From contig NC_087151.1 of NCBI RefSeq assembly GCF_035594125.1, positions 16,017,501 to 16,081,500 on the forward strand: DNA of 64,000 nucleotides. Reading direction: 5' to 3'. Below are positions 1 to 12,968 of the stretch, piece by piece. The position numbers and the translations under genes are program-made. Below the pieces are notes generated by a model. It ran no database searches and was not told where the DNA came from. It saw only the letters and a program-made list of their open reading frames with translations. How positions within the stretch are numbered: position 1 is the stretch's first letter; each line of letters opens with the position of its first letter. This DNA is from Scylla paramamosain. Lineage: Eukaryota > Arthropoda > Malacostraca > Decapoda > Portunidae.

Positions 1-1466
<1,466 letters not shown>

Positions 1467-1551
1467 TCTGGTTTTCTGTATGAGCATGGCAAGCAGCTCC
1501 ACAGCTGGCCTGCACCAGTCTGCAATGCCTTAAAATCTCAGGTCCTGAAAC
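1467..1551 (-). CDS. SCLY: selenocysteine lyase, exon with the catalytic cysteine
   Basis: On the minus strand an acceptor (TTTATTTTCAG) precedes an 85-bp open exon encoding VSGPEILRHC followed by RLVQASCGAACHAHTENQ. It ends in the consensus donor GTAAGT, phase 1. The GAACH block is the active-site cysteine segment of selenocysteine lyase (SCLY), a PLP enzyme that splits selenocysteine into alanine and selenide. The related cysteine desulfurase NFS1 has a differently spaced SSGSACTS-type loop, so SCLY is the better call. The preceding exon ends in phase 0 and joins with the same residue spacing as vertebrate SCLY. No stop codon occurs, so at least one further exon is needed. Confidence 0.85.
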
Positions 1552-1759
1552 CTGAAAATAAAGTACTTTTGTAACTAAATGTAGGAAGCATGATTTACAT
1601 AGAAGAAAATAATTAGATTCCTTACAGTCATTAATAAAAATAATGATACCATATGTAACTACAGTGATATCTTGTGATTCAAACCTAATTGGTTCTTTTG
1701 GGCTGTTTGAATTGGGAATGTTTGAAGTGGCAAACAATTCATCCAATTCAAATTAATGT

Positions 1760-1840
1760 AAAAAAAATAAATAAAATAAAATAAAATAAAATAAAATAAA
1801 ATAAATAATAATAAAATAAAATAAAATAAATAAATAAATC
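1760..1840. repeat. (AAAAT)n-like A-rich repeat
   Basis: AAAAT units in near-tandem just inside the left inverted repeat of the surrounding Tigger-like element. Confidence 0.9.
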
Positions 1841-2117
1841 CATTCCAAATCCCAAAATCAACTTATTTCTTATGAGTTTATTCATACCCTAAACATAGAA
1901 TTGAATGAAAATAACTTAAATTATAGAAAAAATACAGTAAAAGAAAACATGAAGTACTGTATATTTCTGAGTATAAGATGGCACTTGAATCATCCTATAA
2001 ACAAGACACAAAAAAGTGTTCTATATATCAGGTACAAAAACAATGACCTTAAAATTTTACACAAAATAATATTGTATATAAGCACCAACCTCAAAATGCT
2101 GAGTTATTTCACACTAA

Positions 2118-2152
<35 letters not shown>

Positions 2153-2184
2153 CCCTGCCCTCCTCCCTCTTCCCTCCTTCCTTT

Positions 2185-2220
<36 letters not shown>

Positions 2221-2339
2221 AAAGTAAGATCAATCCTGAGAATTGCTAAATGGAATGAAACTGATAGAAAATAAAAATGTAATTATATGAGTGAGAAAGA
2301 ATGAGGAAAGCAAAAGTGACACTGAATTGGGAGAAGAGA

Positions 2340-2609
<270 letters not shown>

Positions 2610-2885
2610 AAGGAGAAAGGTGGGTGGGAAAGATAGAGAGATGAAGGATATGGGGAGGGATGGGGGGAGAGGGGCAGGGAAGGGAGAGGGAGAGGAGGAG
2701 GAGGGAAAAGATGGGGAGAGGACGAACATAAGAGGACTGACCAAGTAGCGTTGCCTGGACGGGTGTTTGTGTTTGAATCGGAGGACAAAATTTGTTTGCC
2801 AACCCCGTTCGAGTTGTTTGAACTGAAGGACGTTCGAATCACAAGTTATGACTATATATCTGTGTATCTTGTTAAGCACACCTGA

Positions 2886-3510
2886 TTATAACATCAGATT
2901 ATGTAGAAGAACAGCTACAATTAATAATCCTTCCTCCCTGTAAACTGAACACCTTAATTTGCCCTTACAACTATCCCCCTTCACCATAAATGTCAACATT
3001 TCAAAAAGCATCCTGAAAATTTTGTGTAAATCCATCACAGATACACACAATATTTCACCTTTTCCTATTAGCACTTTAATTACAAACATCTAAACTATCT
3101 TTTATTCCTTTTTTTTTAAAAACCATCTCTGCTTTTCCCTAATCTTCATCTAACTATTGTCTCAGTCAAGACTTCCATAAAGTTTCCCTAACACATTAAG
3201 CAAATTCTATCCCATATAATTATTACACTTATTCTTAGTAAATTTATCTTTATACAGACATGTGGTACTTCTCCCTTCCTCCATATCAGGCATATATTAA
3301 ACAACATCCACTTTATTACTGCATCTCTTATTTTATAATTTTATGACAGCAGTTTTATCATTTTAGTCTGGCTATTGCTCTAACTACCTCTTCTTTATAA
3401 ATTCTTTTCACAAACACTTGCTCCTTATCTGTTTCCATCACCATATTTTACATTATCGTCTTCCCTATTATCCTCTCACTAAAAACACAAAAAGACTTTT
3501 CATACCATTT
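2886..3510 (-). pseudogene. decayed LINE H reverse transcriptase fragment
   Basis: Minus-strand translation across several frames gives order-preserved RT pieces: a GKVYG-like region, a GF.KK segment, then DVFVIKVLIGKG, then a VSVMDLHKIF segment corresponding to the AFMDLEKAYD block of RT, then LRCSVYREEGLL. Stops and frameshifts are frequent, so it is inactive. The sister copies at 5080-6150 and 40960-42030 supply the downstream RT part. It lies in an SCLY intron in the same orientation as the gene. The exact clade is uncertain (RTE/L2-like is a guess). Confidence 0.55.
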
Positions 3511-3773
3511 TCTTTGTTTAGATCAAGAGGAATTGGTAGGAAAGAGGCTGAGAAAGTAACAGCCAACTAAATTACAAGCATAAAATAACTGAAACTTTTG
3601 CCTTTAATATAGGGCATTAGCAAAACCTCTCCCCTACATTAGCAGTGACCTGGCTGCACATATGTAATTGCAATGATAAATCAAACATTTATTCAGTAAT
3701 AATAAGGAAACCTGTGTTGGCAGCAGCTGTGCAGTATTGTTTAATTACATTAGAATACAGCAACTGGTATTGT

Positions 3774-3977
<204 letters not shown>

Positions 3978-4151
3978 GTTTTGGCACTAAGGTAATAGTA
4001 TATACAAGGGATGCTTTCTTGATATAAATTTCTACTAAAAAGTGCAAGCAACTGTTAACAGCTAGAAAATACAAATTAGAAATAAATTTTCATGAAAGCT
4101 TCTGAATACATGAAGTCAAAAGGGAGAATTTAATGATCTGTGCTACCACAC

Positions 4152-4307
4152 CTGTCTGTAGTAGAAGGAGACAGAGGACGTGTTTGGGAGACGTGGAAAG
4201 ATAAAGTGCTGCTGCTTGGGACCACGGGGAGGCACTGAACAAGCTTCTGGGTCCATTGGTATACATGGATCAACACAGTTGATTTTGACTTGGTTGCCAA
4301 ACACTTT
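4152..4307 (-). CDS. SCLY: selenocysteine lyase, exon with the RLPNT block
   Basis: Acceptor TATATTGCAG is followed by a 156-bp (52-codon) open exon, then donor CAG|GTGTGG, phase 0 at both ends. It encodes KVFGNQVKINCVDP... and ends ...RLPNTSSVSFYYRQ. RLPNT and the FG..V.IN segment match the small C-terminal domain of SCLY. Between them is a stretch of about 20-25 residues (PCIPMDPEAC.. to ..PKQQHFIF) that appears longer than in the vertebrate enzyme. Splicing to the next exon gives SFYYRQ-VSGPEIL, collinear with the family. No stops or frameshifts. Confidence 0.82.
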
Positions 4308-4730
4308 CTGCAATATATAAAGGTAATGTGAAAAAAGATGTTATCTTCAAAACACAGGTTACGTTATAATGTCGTCTCCTTGCTAGAAAAATGGAAAACA
4401 ATCAAATACTCCCAATTACCTTGCTATAGTATGTATTTAGGTTAACTGTACCATTACACAGCCAATCTCTATTAATTTTCTTACTAATCTTTCCACCCTT
4501 ACTTTCGTAAAACTTAACTTTTTATCTTTTCTTTCCCTTCATTAGCATACTGTGGAATGCTTTGCTTCCTTTACTTATGGATTTACAAATAGATTTTCCA
4601 TAGCTGATCACATTAGCAACTTCTTTTTTCTTTCAAGATTCTTGTGCATTTTACTTTTGGACTTTTCTTTAATTGTTCTGCAACTATCCTTAATCCTCTA
4701 TGTACATGAAATTTCTAATTGTAATCCTGC
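4308..4730 (-). other. probable GC-AG intron of SCLY
   Basis: Conserved protein sequence runs to MERQLK, where the minus strand reads AAG|GCAGGA. The next exon begins after TATTGCAG with KVFGN. Joining at this GC donor gives LK-KVFG, exactly the spacing expected from the family. The nearby GT sites (CA|GTTAAA and T|GTACAT) would break the frame of the downstream exon. Confidence 0.6.
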
Positions 4731-4958
4731 CTTTAACTGTCTTTCCATGTAGTTTCTTGTCTTCTTCATAGATGTATAGTAGTCTTGAACATTGTTGTGA
4801 ACCAAGAGTGATGCACGTCCCAACCCAGCAATCATGGGGGTGTTCTCTGTGCCAGGCCGGTAACCCCGTTCTTGCCCTCCTCCATAGAAGAGGGGATAAA
4901 CTGGGGTCTTGTGTCCAAGCCCACGGATGTAAAGAGCACCAATCCGAGGACCATAGTA
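4731..4958 (-). CDS. SCLY: selenocysteine lyase, exon with the GGGQER/RPGTEN blocks
   Basis: Acceptor ATCTTCAG precedes a 228-bp (76-codon) open exon starting [15 protein letters not shown]. It continues through [20 protein letters not shown], then [16 protein letters not shown], and ends [13 protein letters not shown]. These are the most conserved blocks of the aminotransferase class V / NifS-like fold, downstream of the PLP lysine, and the wording is that of SCLY rather than NFS1. The start is phase 0, immediately after the PLP lysine codon of the previous exon. The end is a GC donor. Confidence 0.9.
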
Positions 4959-5079
4959 CTGAAGATAGTAATCAATATATTAAGTTCAAGATTTAAAATA
5001 AGCTTGCATTTGTAAACAATAAAGACCACTTTTACATGCTTAATTACCAAATATATTTCATATGTGAGTAAGAGCTTAG

Positions 5080-6150
5080 AGAGAGTTTTTTCTATAGAAA
5101 CAGAAGTATGGCAAGGATATGTGATGTCTGCATACTTGTTTAACAATGTTCATCATGGTTACATGATGGAGACAAAAAACAAAGGATGAAATGTTGGTGA
5201 AAGGCTGAAAATGAACAGATGGGAATGGATTGTGATAGCATGTCTGTATATGACACTGTACTATTTGTAGAATGAAAAGGAGGTTCAGAGATAAGTATAA
5301 ATTCTATAGTGTGTCCACAAGATGGAAACTCATGGTGAATGCTGGGAAAAGTAAGATGACAGTTTTTGATATGAAGGAAGTGATGTGAAACTTGAGTAGA
5401 CCTAAAGAAATAAGTAAACCAGCAGTGAGAATGTGTGAGGTAGTTGTGGGAGGAGAGACTGAAAGTTAGATGAAAAAGTTTAAGTAGATAAAAAGTTTAA
5501 GTACCTGCAGTGCGTTATGTAAGCATGTGATGGATGAAATAAAGAGAAAAGACTGTGAAAGGTATGCATATCACAGCATCACTTGCAAAATTTATGAAAG
5601 GGAGACATGTGTCTTCACACTATAAAGAGAATTATCAGAAATAGCATTCTCCTGTCAACACTGTCATATGCATCAAAGACCTGGATATATAATAGCAGTA
5701 AAGAGTTTGTGTTAGGAAAATTAGTTTTCTGAGAGGGACATATGGACTGAAAAAAACAGGAAGACAAGAGCAATGAAAGCATGTAGTATAAACACCTGCA
5801 GAAATTAAATGAAAAATGGAATGGTGGAATGAATGAAAAGAAGTACAATGAGATGATTTGGGCATGTTGAGATAATGAAGAGTGTGAAGAGTTAATAAAA
5901 ATAAGTGTATGAAAGTGAACATGAAGACAGGAAGATTATCTAGAAGGTAGGATTGAATAAAAGAATATGTGTAATAGAAGTCTTAGTAGAGGTAGATTAC
6001 TTGAATAAGGAAAAAAAGGATTATCTGACAGGAAAATCTAGAGGCTCTTATGTCATGGCTACTCCCTTGGGGATGCTCAAAGGAAGTTAGGTATCACTGA
6101 TAGATTTATAGACAGAAAGACATAGTTTTACATGTGTGTGCTCTCTTCAG
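5080..6150 (+). pseudogene. decayed LINE H, RT palm to C-terminus
   Basis: Plus-strand translation with many frame changes gives WQGYVMSAYLFNN (the RQGCVMSPWLFN motif), a YDTVLFV segment at the catalytic D-D region, a KFKYLQ (..YLGS) segment, and LLSTLSYASKTWI (the ..TYGSETW motif). A C-terminal part follows, with CHG.. and LG near 6050-6090. Multiple stops show it is dead. It lies in the 1.4-kb SCLY intron between 4958 and 6384, antisense to the gene. Confidence 0.6.
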
Positions 6151-6383
6151 AAGTCTAAAGGTTAAGATTTGAGGGAATGCTTGTGAATGTATGCACATAG
6201 ATGCTTTGTCTTGATTACTCTCCTTTAATGGGGATGTCTGACAAATAGATGACCACAAAATTTGAGATTTTATTTCTCATTCAATAACTTAATAATGATG
6301 TAAACATTCACCATATTTCAGCCAATTTGCAACTCAAACACTTAATTATTTTCCATAACTCATGAGAATGTAGGATTACAAAC

Positions 6384-6528
6384 CTTGTGTCCCACTATTG
6401 TTAAGTAGTCAATGTTGAGATCTGTGACATCAACAGGAACTTTCCCAATGGCTTGTGCAGCATCTGTATGTAGGAGGACTTTGAACAAGCCCTCATTTTC
6501 TCTCTTCTTATTAACCTCTGCTAATAAC
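6384..6528 (-). CDS. SCLY: selenocysteine lyase, exon with HTDAAQA and the PLP lysine
   Basis: Acceptor TTTCTTCAAG, 145 bp, donor AAG|GTTTGT. The first base completes an AGG codon begun in the upstream exon. The exon then encodes LLAEVNKKRENEGLFKVLL, HTDAAQAIGKVPVDVTDLN and IDYLTIVGHK. HTDAAQ contains the residues that contact the PLP ring, and the terminal lysine of VGHK is the Schiff-base lysine of this family. The exon boundary falls directly after that lysine. The match to SCLY is strong over the whole exon. Confidence 0.9.
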
Positions 6529-7032
6529 CTTGAAGAAAGAGATGGAGGATCAATAGATTTTTATAAGCCTGTTTCGACTTGCTTTCTCTCATTCCAAGAT
6601 GAGTTGTCTCAACTTCTTTTCTCAACCTCTAACTATACCTAACAATGACATACCTTAAACTACATTACAGGAATAAAAACAAAGGAAAGGATTCCTATTA
6701 TTTACATTTCATCCAGTCATCTTTTATGAGACAGAGGGACTGTACCAACAGTATTCTTCAAATCTAGCCAAGAAAGAGCAGTGATGCAATGTGCCATTTA
6801 ATGCAAGGATAGGCTTCTGAAACTGTCCTTTCCCAGCTATCCTCATATCAAATGCTGGGAAATAAACAGGTAGGTTAATTAGGTCAGATCCCAATGCAAC
6901 TATCCTACAAACAGATATGATGGATGAATGGAGTGACATAACATAAATTCAATTTAATATTACCAAATGCAAAGTAAAGCAAACTGGAAAGCCACAGAAC
7001 TTTCAAGTCTGGTTAATAAATTTTTTTCAGAT

Positions 7033-8174
<1,142 letters not shown>

Positions 8175-8176
<2 letters not shown>

Positions 8177-8190
8177 CACACACACACACA

Positions 8191-8277
<87 letters not shown>
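8175..8277. repeat. (CA)n then (TA)n at a LINE 3' tail
   Basis: The CA tail of the preceding LINE runs into about 84 bp of TA repeat. Confidence 0.96.
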
Positions 8278-8282
<5 letters not shown>

Positions 8283-8369
8283 CACACACACATATTGTAT
8301 TTGCCAGTGAATTAGATGTCTTATGCAGAGGTGTACCTAATTCACTGGCAAATACAATATGTGTGTGTG

Positions 8370-8468
<99 letters not shown>

Positions 8469-8590
8469 TAAAACACACACACACATATTGTATTTGCCAG
8501 TGAATTAGGTACACATCTGCATAAGACATCCCCCTATTTTAAGAGGATGTTTTGTGGAAAAAAATGTATGATGTTTTATCATAAGGTATT
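8278..8590. repeat. inverted-repeat cluster from a TIR-like transposon end
   Basis: Three copies of a unit (AAAACACACACACACATATTG then TATTTGCCAGTGAATTAG) occur at about 8278-8315, reversed at about 8330-8376, and forward again at 8471-8510. The first two form a near-perfect hairpin with a loop of about 20 bp. The second and third are inverted around an 88-bp TA tract (8376-8463), with matching continuations (ATGTCTTATGCAGA..GTGTAC and its reverse). The rightmost copy continues as AAGACATCCCCCTATTTTA..GATGTTTTGTGGAAAAAA, which resembles 62158-62240, so the unit is the end of an interspersed DNA-transposon-like repeat. Confidence 0.75.
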
Positions 8591-8601
8591 GAAAAAAAAT
8601 G

Positions 8602-8603
<2 letters not shown>

Positions 8604-8690
<87 letters not shown>
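8604..8690. repeat. (TG)n at the 3' end of a minus-strand LINE
   Basis: 87 bp of perfect TG repeat directly followed by CATTTACCTAATTGTGG, the reversed LINE 3' end. Confidence 0.97.
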
Positions 8691-8691
<1 letters not shown>

Positions 8692-8693
8692 AT

Positions 8694-10194
8694 TTACCTA
8701 ATTGTGGTTTATGGGAAAGAGTAATCTCATAGTATCCCATCTCTATATCTATCCAGTTTGGTCTTAAAAGCATGGACAGTTTCAGCATTCACAATGTCTT
8801 CACTGAGTTCATTCCATTTGTTCACACTTTTGTGAAGAAAACTATACTTCTTGATGTCTCTTCTACAGTTAACTTTCTTCAACTTCTTACTGTGTCCCCT
8901 TGTACTCTGCGTGTCTAAATTTGTAAAACCTTTGTCCACATTTTCCATACCAATTATCATTCTATAGATATTTATTAAATCACCTTGTTCTCTCCTATTT
9001 TCAAGGATAAGAATTTCCAACATTCTTAATCTCTCTTCATAAGTCGAATTACTCATCTCCGGAACCATCTTAGTGACTGCTCATTGTACTCTTTCTAATT
9101 TTATAATATTTCTTTTTATATGAAGAGACCACACCACTGCTGCATATTCCAATCTTGGTTTTATCATGGAAATCAACAACTTTTTTATCATTCCTTCATC
9201 TAAATATGAGAATGCTATTCTCGCTCTTAACAAATTCATCATCTCTCCAATAATTTTATCAGTGTGTCTGCCTGGAGTCAAATTTTCAGTTACTGTTACT
9301 CCCAAATCCATTTCTTCTTTTGATTTCTTTAACTTCACACCATCCATCTCATAATGATATTGAATTTTTTTTTCACTCTTACCAAACTCAATTACTTTGC
9401 ATTTACTTAAACTGAATTCCATTTACCAAGATTTACTCCATCTACTTATCTTCATTAAAATTATCTTGCAGTATCATAGTCATTTACATTTTCTATCCTT
9501 CTCATCAGCTTAGCATCATCTGCAAATAAGTTCATATCTACTTCTTCTATTTCTTCATTAATGTCATTTATGTATATCACAAACATTATCGGTTCCAACA
9601 CTGACTCCTGTGGGACACCACTAGTTACTTTCAGCCAAGATGAATTTTGGTCTTGCATTACAGTTTTCATCTCTCTATCATCCAGATAATCCTCCATCCA
9701 CTCCAGCAGTCTTCCTCCCATTCTTCCATAATATTCTAAGCTTCCGTAGCAATCTTCAGTGTGGTACTTTGTTGAAAACTTTTTTCAAGTCTAAGTAGAC
9801 ACCTACCCATCCATCTCTCTCTTGCACAATATTGACTACTCTTGAGTAAAAGGACAGTAAGTTCATGGAGCATGATCTTCCCCTTCTAAATCCAAATTAA
9901 CAATTTACCAAAAGTTTACCTCTTTCCAAGTGTTCCATCCATCTTTCCTTTATTGTTCTTTCACATAGTTTTCCTACAACACTAGTCAATGACACTAGTC
10001 TACAATTTAGTGTTTTTTCCTTATTTTCTCCTTTGAATATTGGTGTAATATTTGCTCTCTTCCAATCTTTTGGTACTCTTCCCTTCAACAGTGATGTCAC
10101 CACCACACTGAATTTTATCAGCCAGTTGTTCTCTGCATTCTTTCAATATCCAGTATGATACTGCATCTGGACCAGATGCTTTATTTACATCAAG

Positions 10195-10197
<3 letters not shown>
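8694..10197 (-). mobile_element. 5'-truncated CA-flanked LINE (RT to 3' end)
   Basis: Minus-strand pieces in order: DWKRANITPIFKG and LTSVVGKLCERTIKERW (10106-9897), a YLDLKK-type region, SGVPQESVLEPIMFVIYIND with NLFADDAKLMRRI (9721-9461), MEFSLSKCKVIEFGKS and LEYAAVVWS (9422-9081), then RRDIKKYSFLHKSVNKWNEL and LDRYRDG (9068-8727). Single-base damage separates the segments. Sense-strand (CA)n flanks both ends: the tract at 8604-8690 on the 3' side and at 10199-10290 on the 5' side. Confidence 0.82.

Positions 10198-10198
<1 letters not shown>

Positions 10199-10290
<92 letters not shown>
10199..10290. repeat. (TG)n at the 5' truncation point of a LINE
   Basis: 92 bp of perfect TG; the minus-strand LINE stops at its left border. 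Confidence 0.97.
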
Positions 10291-10291
<1 letters not shown>

Positions 10292-10296
10292 TTGAA

Positions 10297-10405
10297 AAAA
10301 ATAAAGAAAGAAATAAAGAAAAAAAAATAATAATAAAAAATAAATCAATAAAATAAATAAATAAAAAAAAATAAATAAAAATAAATAAATAAATAATTAA
10401 AATAA
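10297..10405. repeat. A-rich (AAAT)n-like repeat
   Basis: AAAT/AAAAT units without coding capacity. Confidence 0.9.
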
Positions 10406-10537
10406 TCTAATAATTACCATACATCTAATGGGTCTGCAGTACAAAAGCCTAGGCCTGTATAACCAGGCTCATAGCTGTGGAATTGAAGTAGTAGTACACT
10501 AAGGAAATATTGTAACTAATAATATTACTAATAATAA

Positions 10538-10540
<3 letters not shown>

Positions 10541-10607
<67 letters not shown>

Positions 10608-11090
10608 CCTCCTTCCTCTCCCTTGTCCCTTATCTCTGACAGATAAGGGGGAAGAGAGGTGACAGGGTGGGAAGTTAAGACAAGAAAAGAGGAAGGACAT
10701 AACCAGGGAAGGAGAGTAAATGGGCAAGGAAGTGGAGGAATAGTGAAGGAGGATGATGGAAAGATGGGGAGAAAGTAGAAAGAATAAATATAAGCAACAA
10801 GGGTGTGGAGTGAGTGAAGAATTAGAGGGAGAGAGGAAGTACTGATCTTTCTTTCTTTCTCTCTCTCTCTCTCTCTCTCTTCCTTACCCTCCTCTCCCTT
10901 GTTCCTTATCTCTGACAGAAAAGGGGAAGGAGAGGTGACAGGGAAGCAGGTTTGAAACAAGAGGAAAGAGGAAGGGAGAGGGAAGAAACAAAAGCGAGGA
11001 TGTGACATAACTGGGAAAGGAGAATACATGAGGCAAGTAGTGTGTGAAGGAGGATGATGGGAGGATGGGGAGAAAGTAGAAAAAATAAAT
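10541..11090 (+). repeat. two direct copies of a CT-headed hairpin repeat
   Basis: Copy 1 (10541-10845) and copy 2 (10850-11090) each start with a CT tract. Each continues CCTCTCCCTTG.CCTTATCTCTGACAGA.AAGGGG, then GAGAGGTGACAGGG, a purine-rich body, and GAAGGAGGATGATGG..GATGGGGAGAAAGTAGAAA. In copy 1 the arms CCCTTATCT and AGATAAGGG form a perfect 9-bp stem with a 5-nt loop. Further partial copies lie at 2340-2480 and 11995-12056, always next to a GA/CT tract. No protein is encoded. Confidence 0.75.
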
Positions 11091-11994
11091 TGTTGTGGCA
11101 GGGAGTGTCACTGGTAGCACTGGGCCGCCAGGTAGTGAGGTTAGGTGTTGGCAATGATGCAGCAACTGCAAGTGGAGGCAGCCTAGAGAGACCGGAGGTG
11201 ACATGGAAGGTGATTGGTTGGGAGAGCAGCAGTGTGCTGGGCAATCATGGAGGGACTGACTTTATATAAGGAGCTGTTGCAGCCCTCAAGAGAAAAGCAC
11301 CCACTTCCTGCCTAACCACACTGTGATGCCAGATAGAAGTGAAGCCCAGACAAAGAGAGAGCCAATTTCCTGCCTACACAACACCTGTGCCGACAGTCTG
11401 CAATACGCTCCCCTTGTGTTATGCTATGATGCTAGTCACCAACTGCTGCCACTATGTAGCTGCATCCCAGAGCACGCTGGGAGGATTGTGCCCTGGCAAT
11501 CTAAGACAATGAGTACCTGATGCTGAGATGTGTGTGTAACACACATCTTCGTGGTCTGTTGCAGTGTGGACTACGGAAGAGATACTGGCGACGCTGTTGG
11601 CGAGCTGTGACTTTGTAGCATACTGTGCAGTGCCACTGTACTGTGAGGTGGGTTGTGCTACCCAGCATAATACTCTTTGTTGAGTGAGGCCCAGAGGTGT
11701 GAGCCTTACTTATACTGTAGCATGTTAGTGTGCCTTGTGTCCTGTAGTGTTGCTCTGCCCAGGCAATAAAGACAGAAGTGGCTGTGAGACAATGTTTTGT
11801 TGCCCTTCCCTCTCTCGGTAGTCTGTTGAGTTCAGACAGGTGTCGTGTGTGTGCCTCACCCCCACTAGCCAAATGAATCCAACAACGACAGCAGTTGTGG
11901 ATCCTTGTTATGTGTGCTGACTGCCCTGGGTTGCTGCGAGTGGTAAGTGTGTAACAGACCGCGCCTGAAGGCTGGAATGGGCATGCACAACAAA
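11091..11994. other. comparatively complex DNA without a recognised gene
   Basis: Higher GC than its neighbours and free of simple repeats. Several open frames of 60-200 codons cross it on both strands, but none shows a motif I recognise and the longest depends on the adjoining CA/CT tracts. It could be the unique body of the CT-headed repeat, since a partial copy of that repeat resumes at 11995. Confidence 0.5.
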
Positions 11995-12053
11995 ATATTA
12001 ACAGCAAGGGTGAGGAGTGAGTGAAGAATTGGAGGGAGAGAGGAAGTACTGAG

Positions 12054-12115
<62 letters not shown>
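11995..12115. repeat. partial hairpin-repeat copy, then (TC)n and (CA)n
   Basis: AGGAGTGAGTGAAGAATTGG and GAGAGAGGAAGTACTGAGA duplicate sequence at about 10805-10845. A 30-bp TC tract and a 29-bp CA tract follow, the latter abutting the next LINE. Confidence 0.85.
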
Positions 12116-12116
<1 letters not shown>

Positions 12117-12117
<1 letters not shown>

Positions 12118-12965
12118 GATAATGCTAAATTGATGAAAAATATAGAAACAGAGGCAGATCAGAAAGCTTTACAAGATTTGAACCAGATTGAAAAATGGAG
12201 CTGTAAATGGGAAATGAATTTTAATGCAAAGAAATGTAGCTTACTGGAATTTGGGAAGAGTAAAAAAAATGCCATCTGGTGATTACAAGTTGGGAGATGA
12301 TTATATTGGAAAAAGAATAAAAGAAAAAGATCTTGGAGTGATAGTAGGAGACACATTAACAGCTGCTTACCATATAAACAAGATTGTTGGAGAAACAATG
12401 AATCTGCTAAGGAATATAAGAATTGCAACTGCATACTTGGATGAAGAAATGATGAGGAAACTAATTGTAATGATGATCCATCCAAAAATGGAATATGCAG
12501 TTGTAGCATGGTCACCAAGTCTCAAGAAGCATATCAGGAAACTGGAGAGGATACAAAGAGTAGCAAGAAAGATGATCCCAAACTTAAGTGAGGAGACATA
12601 CAAAATGAGAATAGAAAAAATAAACCTTCCAATTCTGGAACAAAGAAGGGAGAGAGGAGACTTAATTACAATATATAGACTAATGGAAGAACTGGAAAAG
12701 CTAGACAGCAATGACACTGTGATGTAGGATATGAGAGACACTAGAGAGCACTGAAATAAGCTGAAAAAGGAAATTTGTAGAAGATATCAAAAAGAATAGT
12801 TTTCCACAAGGAGTAACTGATACATGGAACTGTCTAAATAAGAATGTGGTGCAAACAAAAACTATTCATAGTTTCAAGGCCAAGTTAGATAATAATAGAT
12901 ACAGAGGTGGGACAGTACGAACACAGCTCGTACTAAAGTAATCACAACTAGGTAATCACACAAAG
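12117..12965 (+). mobile_element. 5'-truncated CA-flanked LINE (from the RT active site to 3' end)
   Basis: The first decipherable residues are DNAKLMKNIETEAD, so truncation falls inside the FADDAKLM catalytic motif. A 167-codon open segment (12224-12727) carries KEKDLGVIVGDTL, NLLRNIRIATAYLDEEMM, PKMEYAVVAWSPSLKKHIRK and RRERGDLITIYRLMEEL. The end, LDNNRYRGGTVRTQLVLK, precedes ACAACTAGGTAATCACAC. The 5' border is (CA)n. Confidence 0.8.
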
Positions 12966-12968
12966 AAA

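Noticed and set aside
11501..12112. 203-codon minus-strand frame at 11501-12112
   Set aside because: Its beginning is CA/CT repeat translation and the remainder has no recognisable domain.
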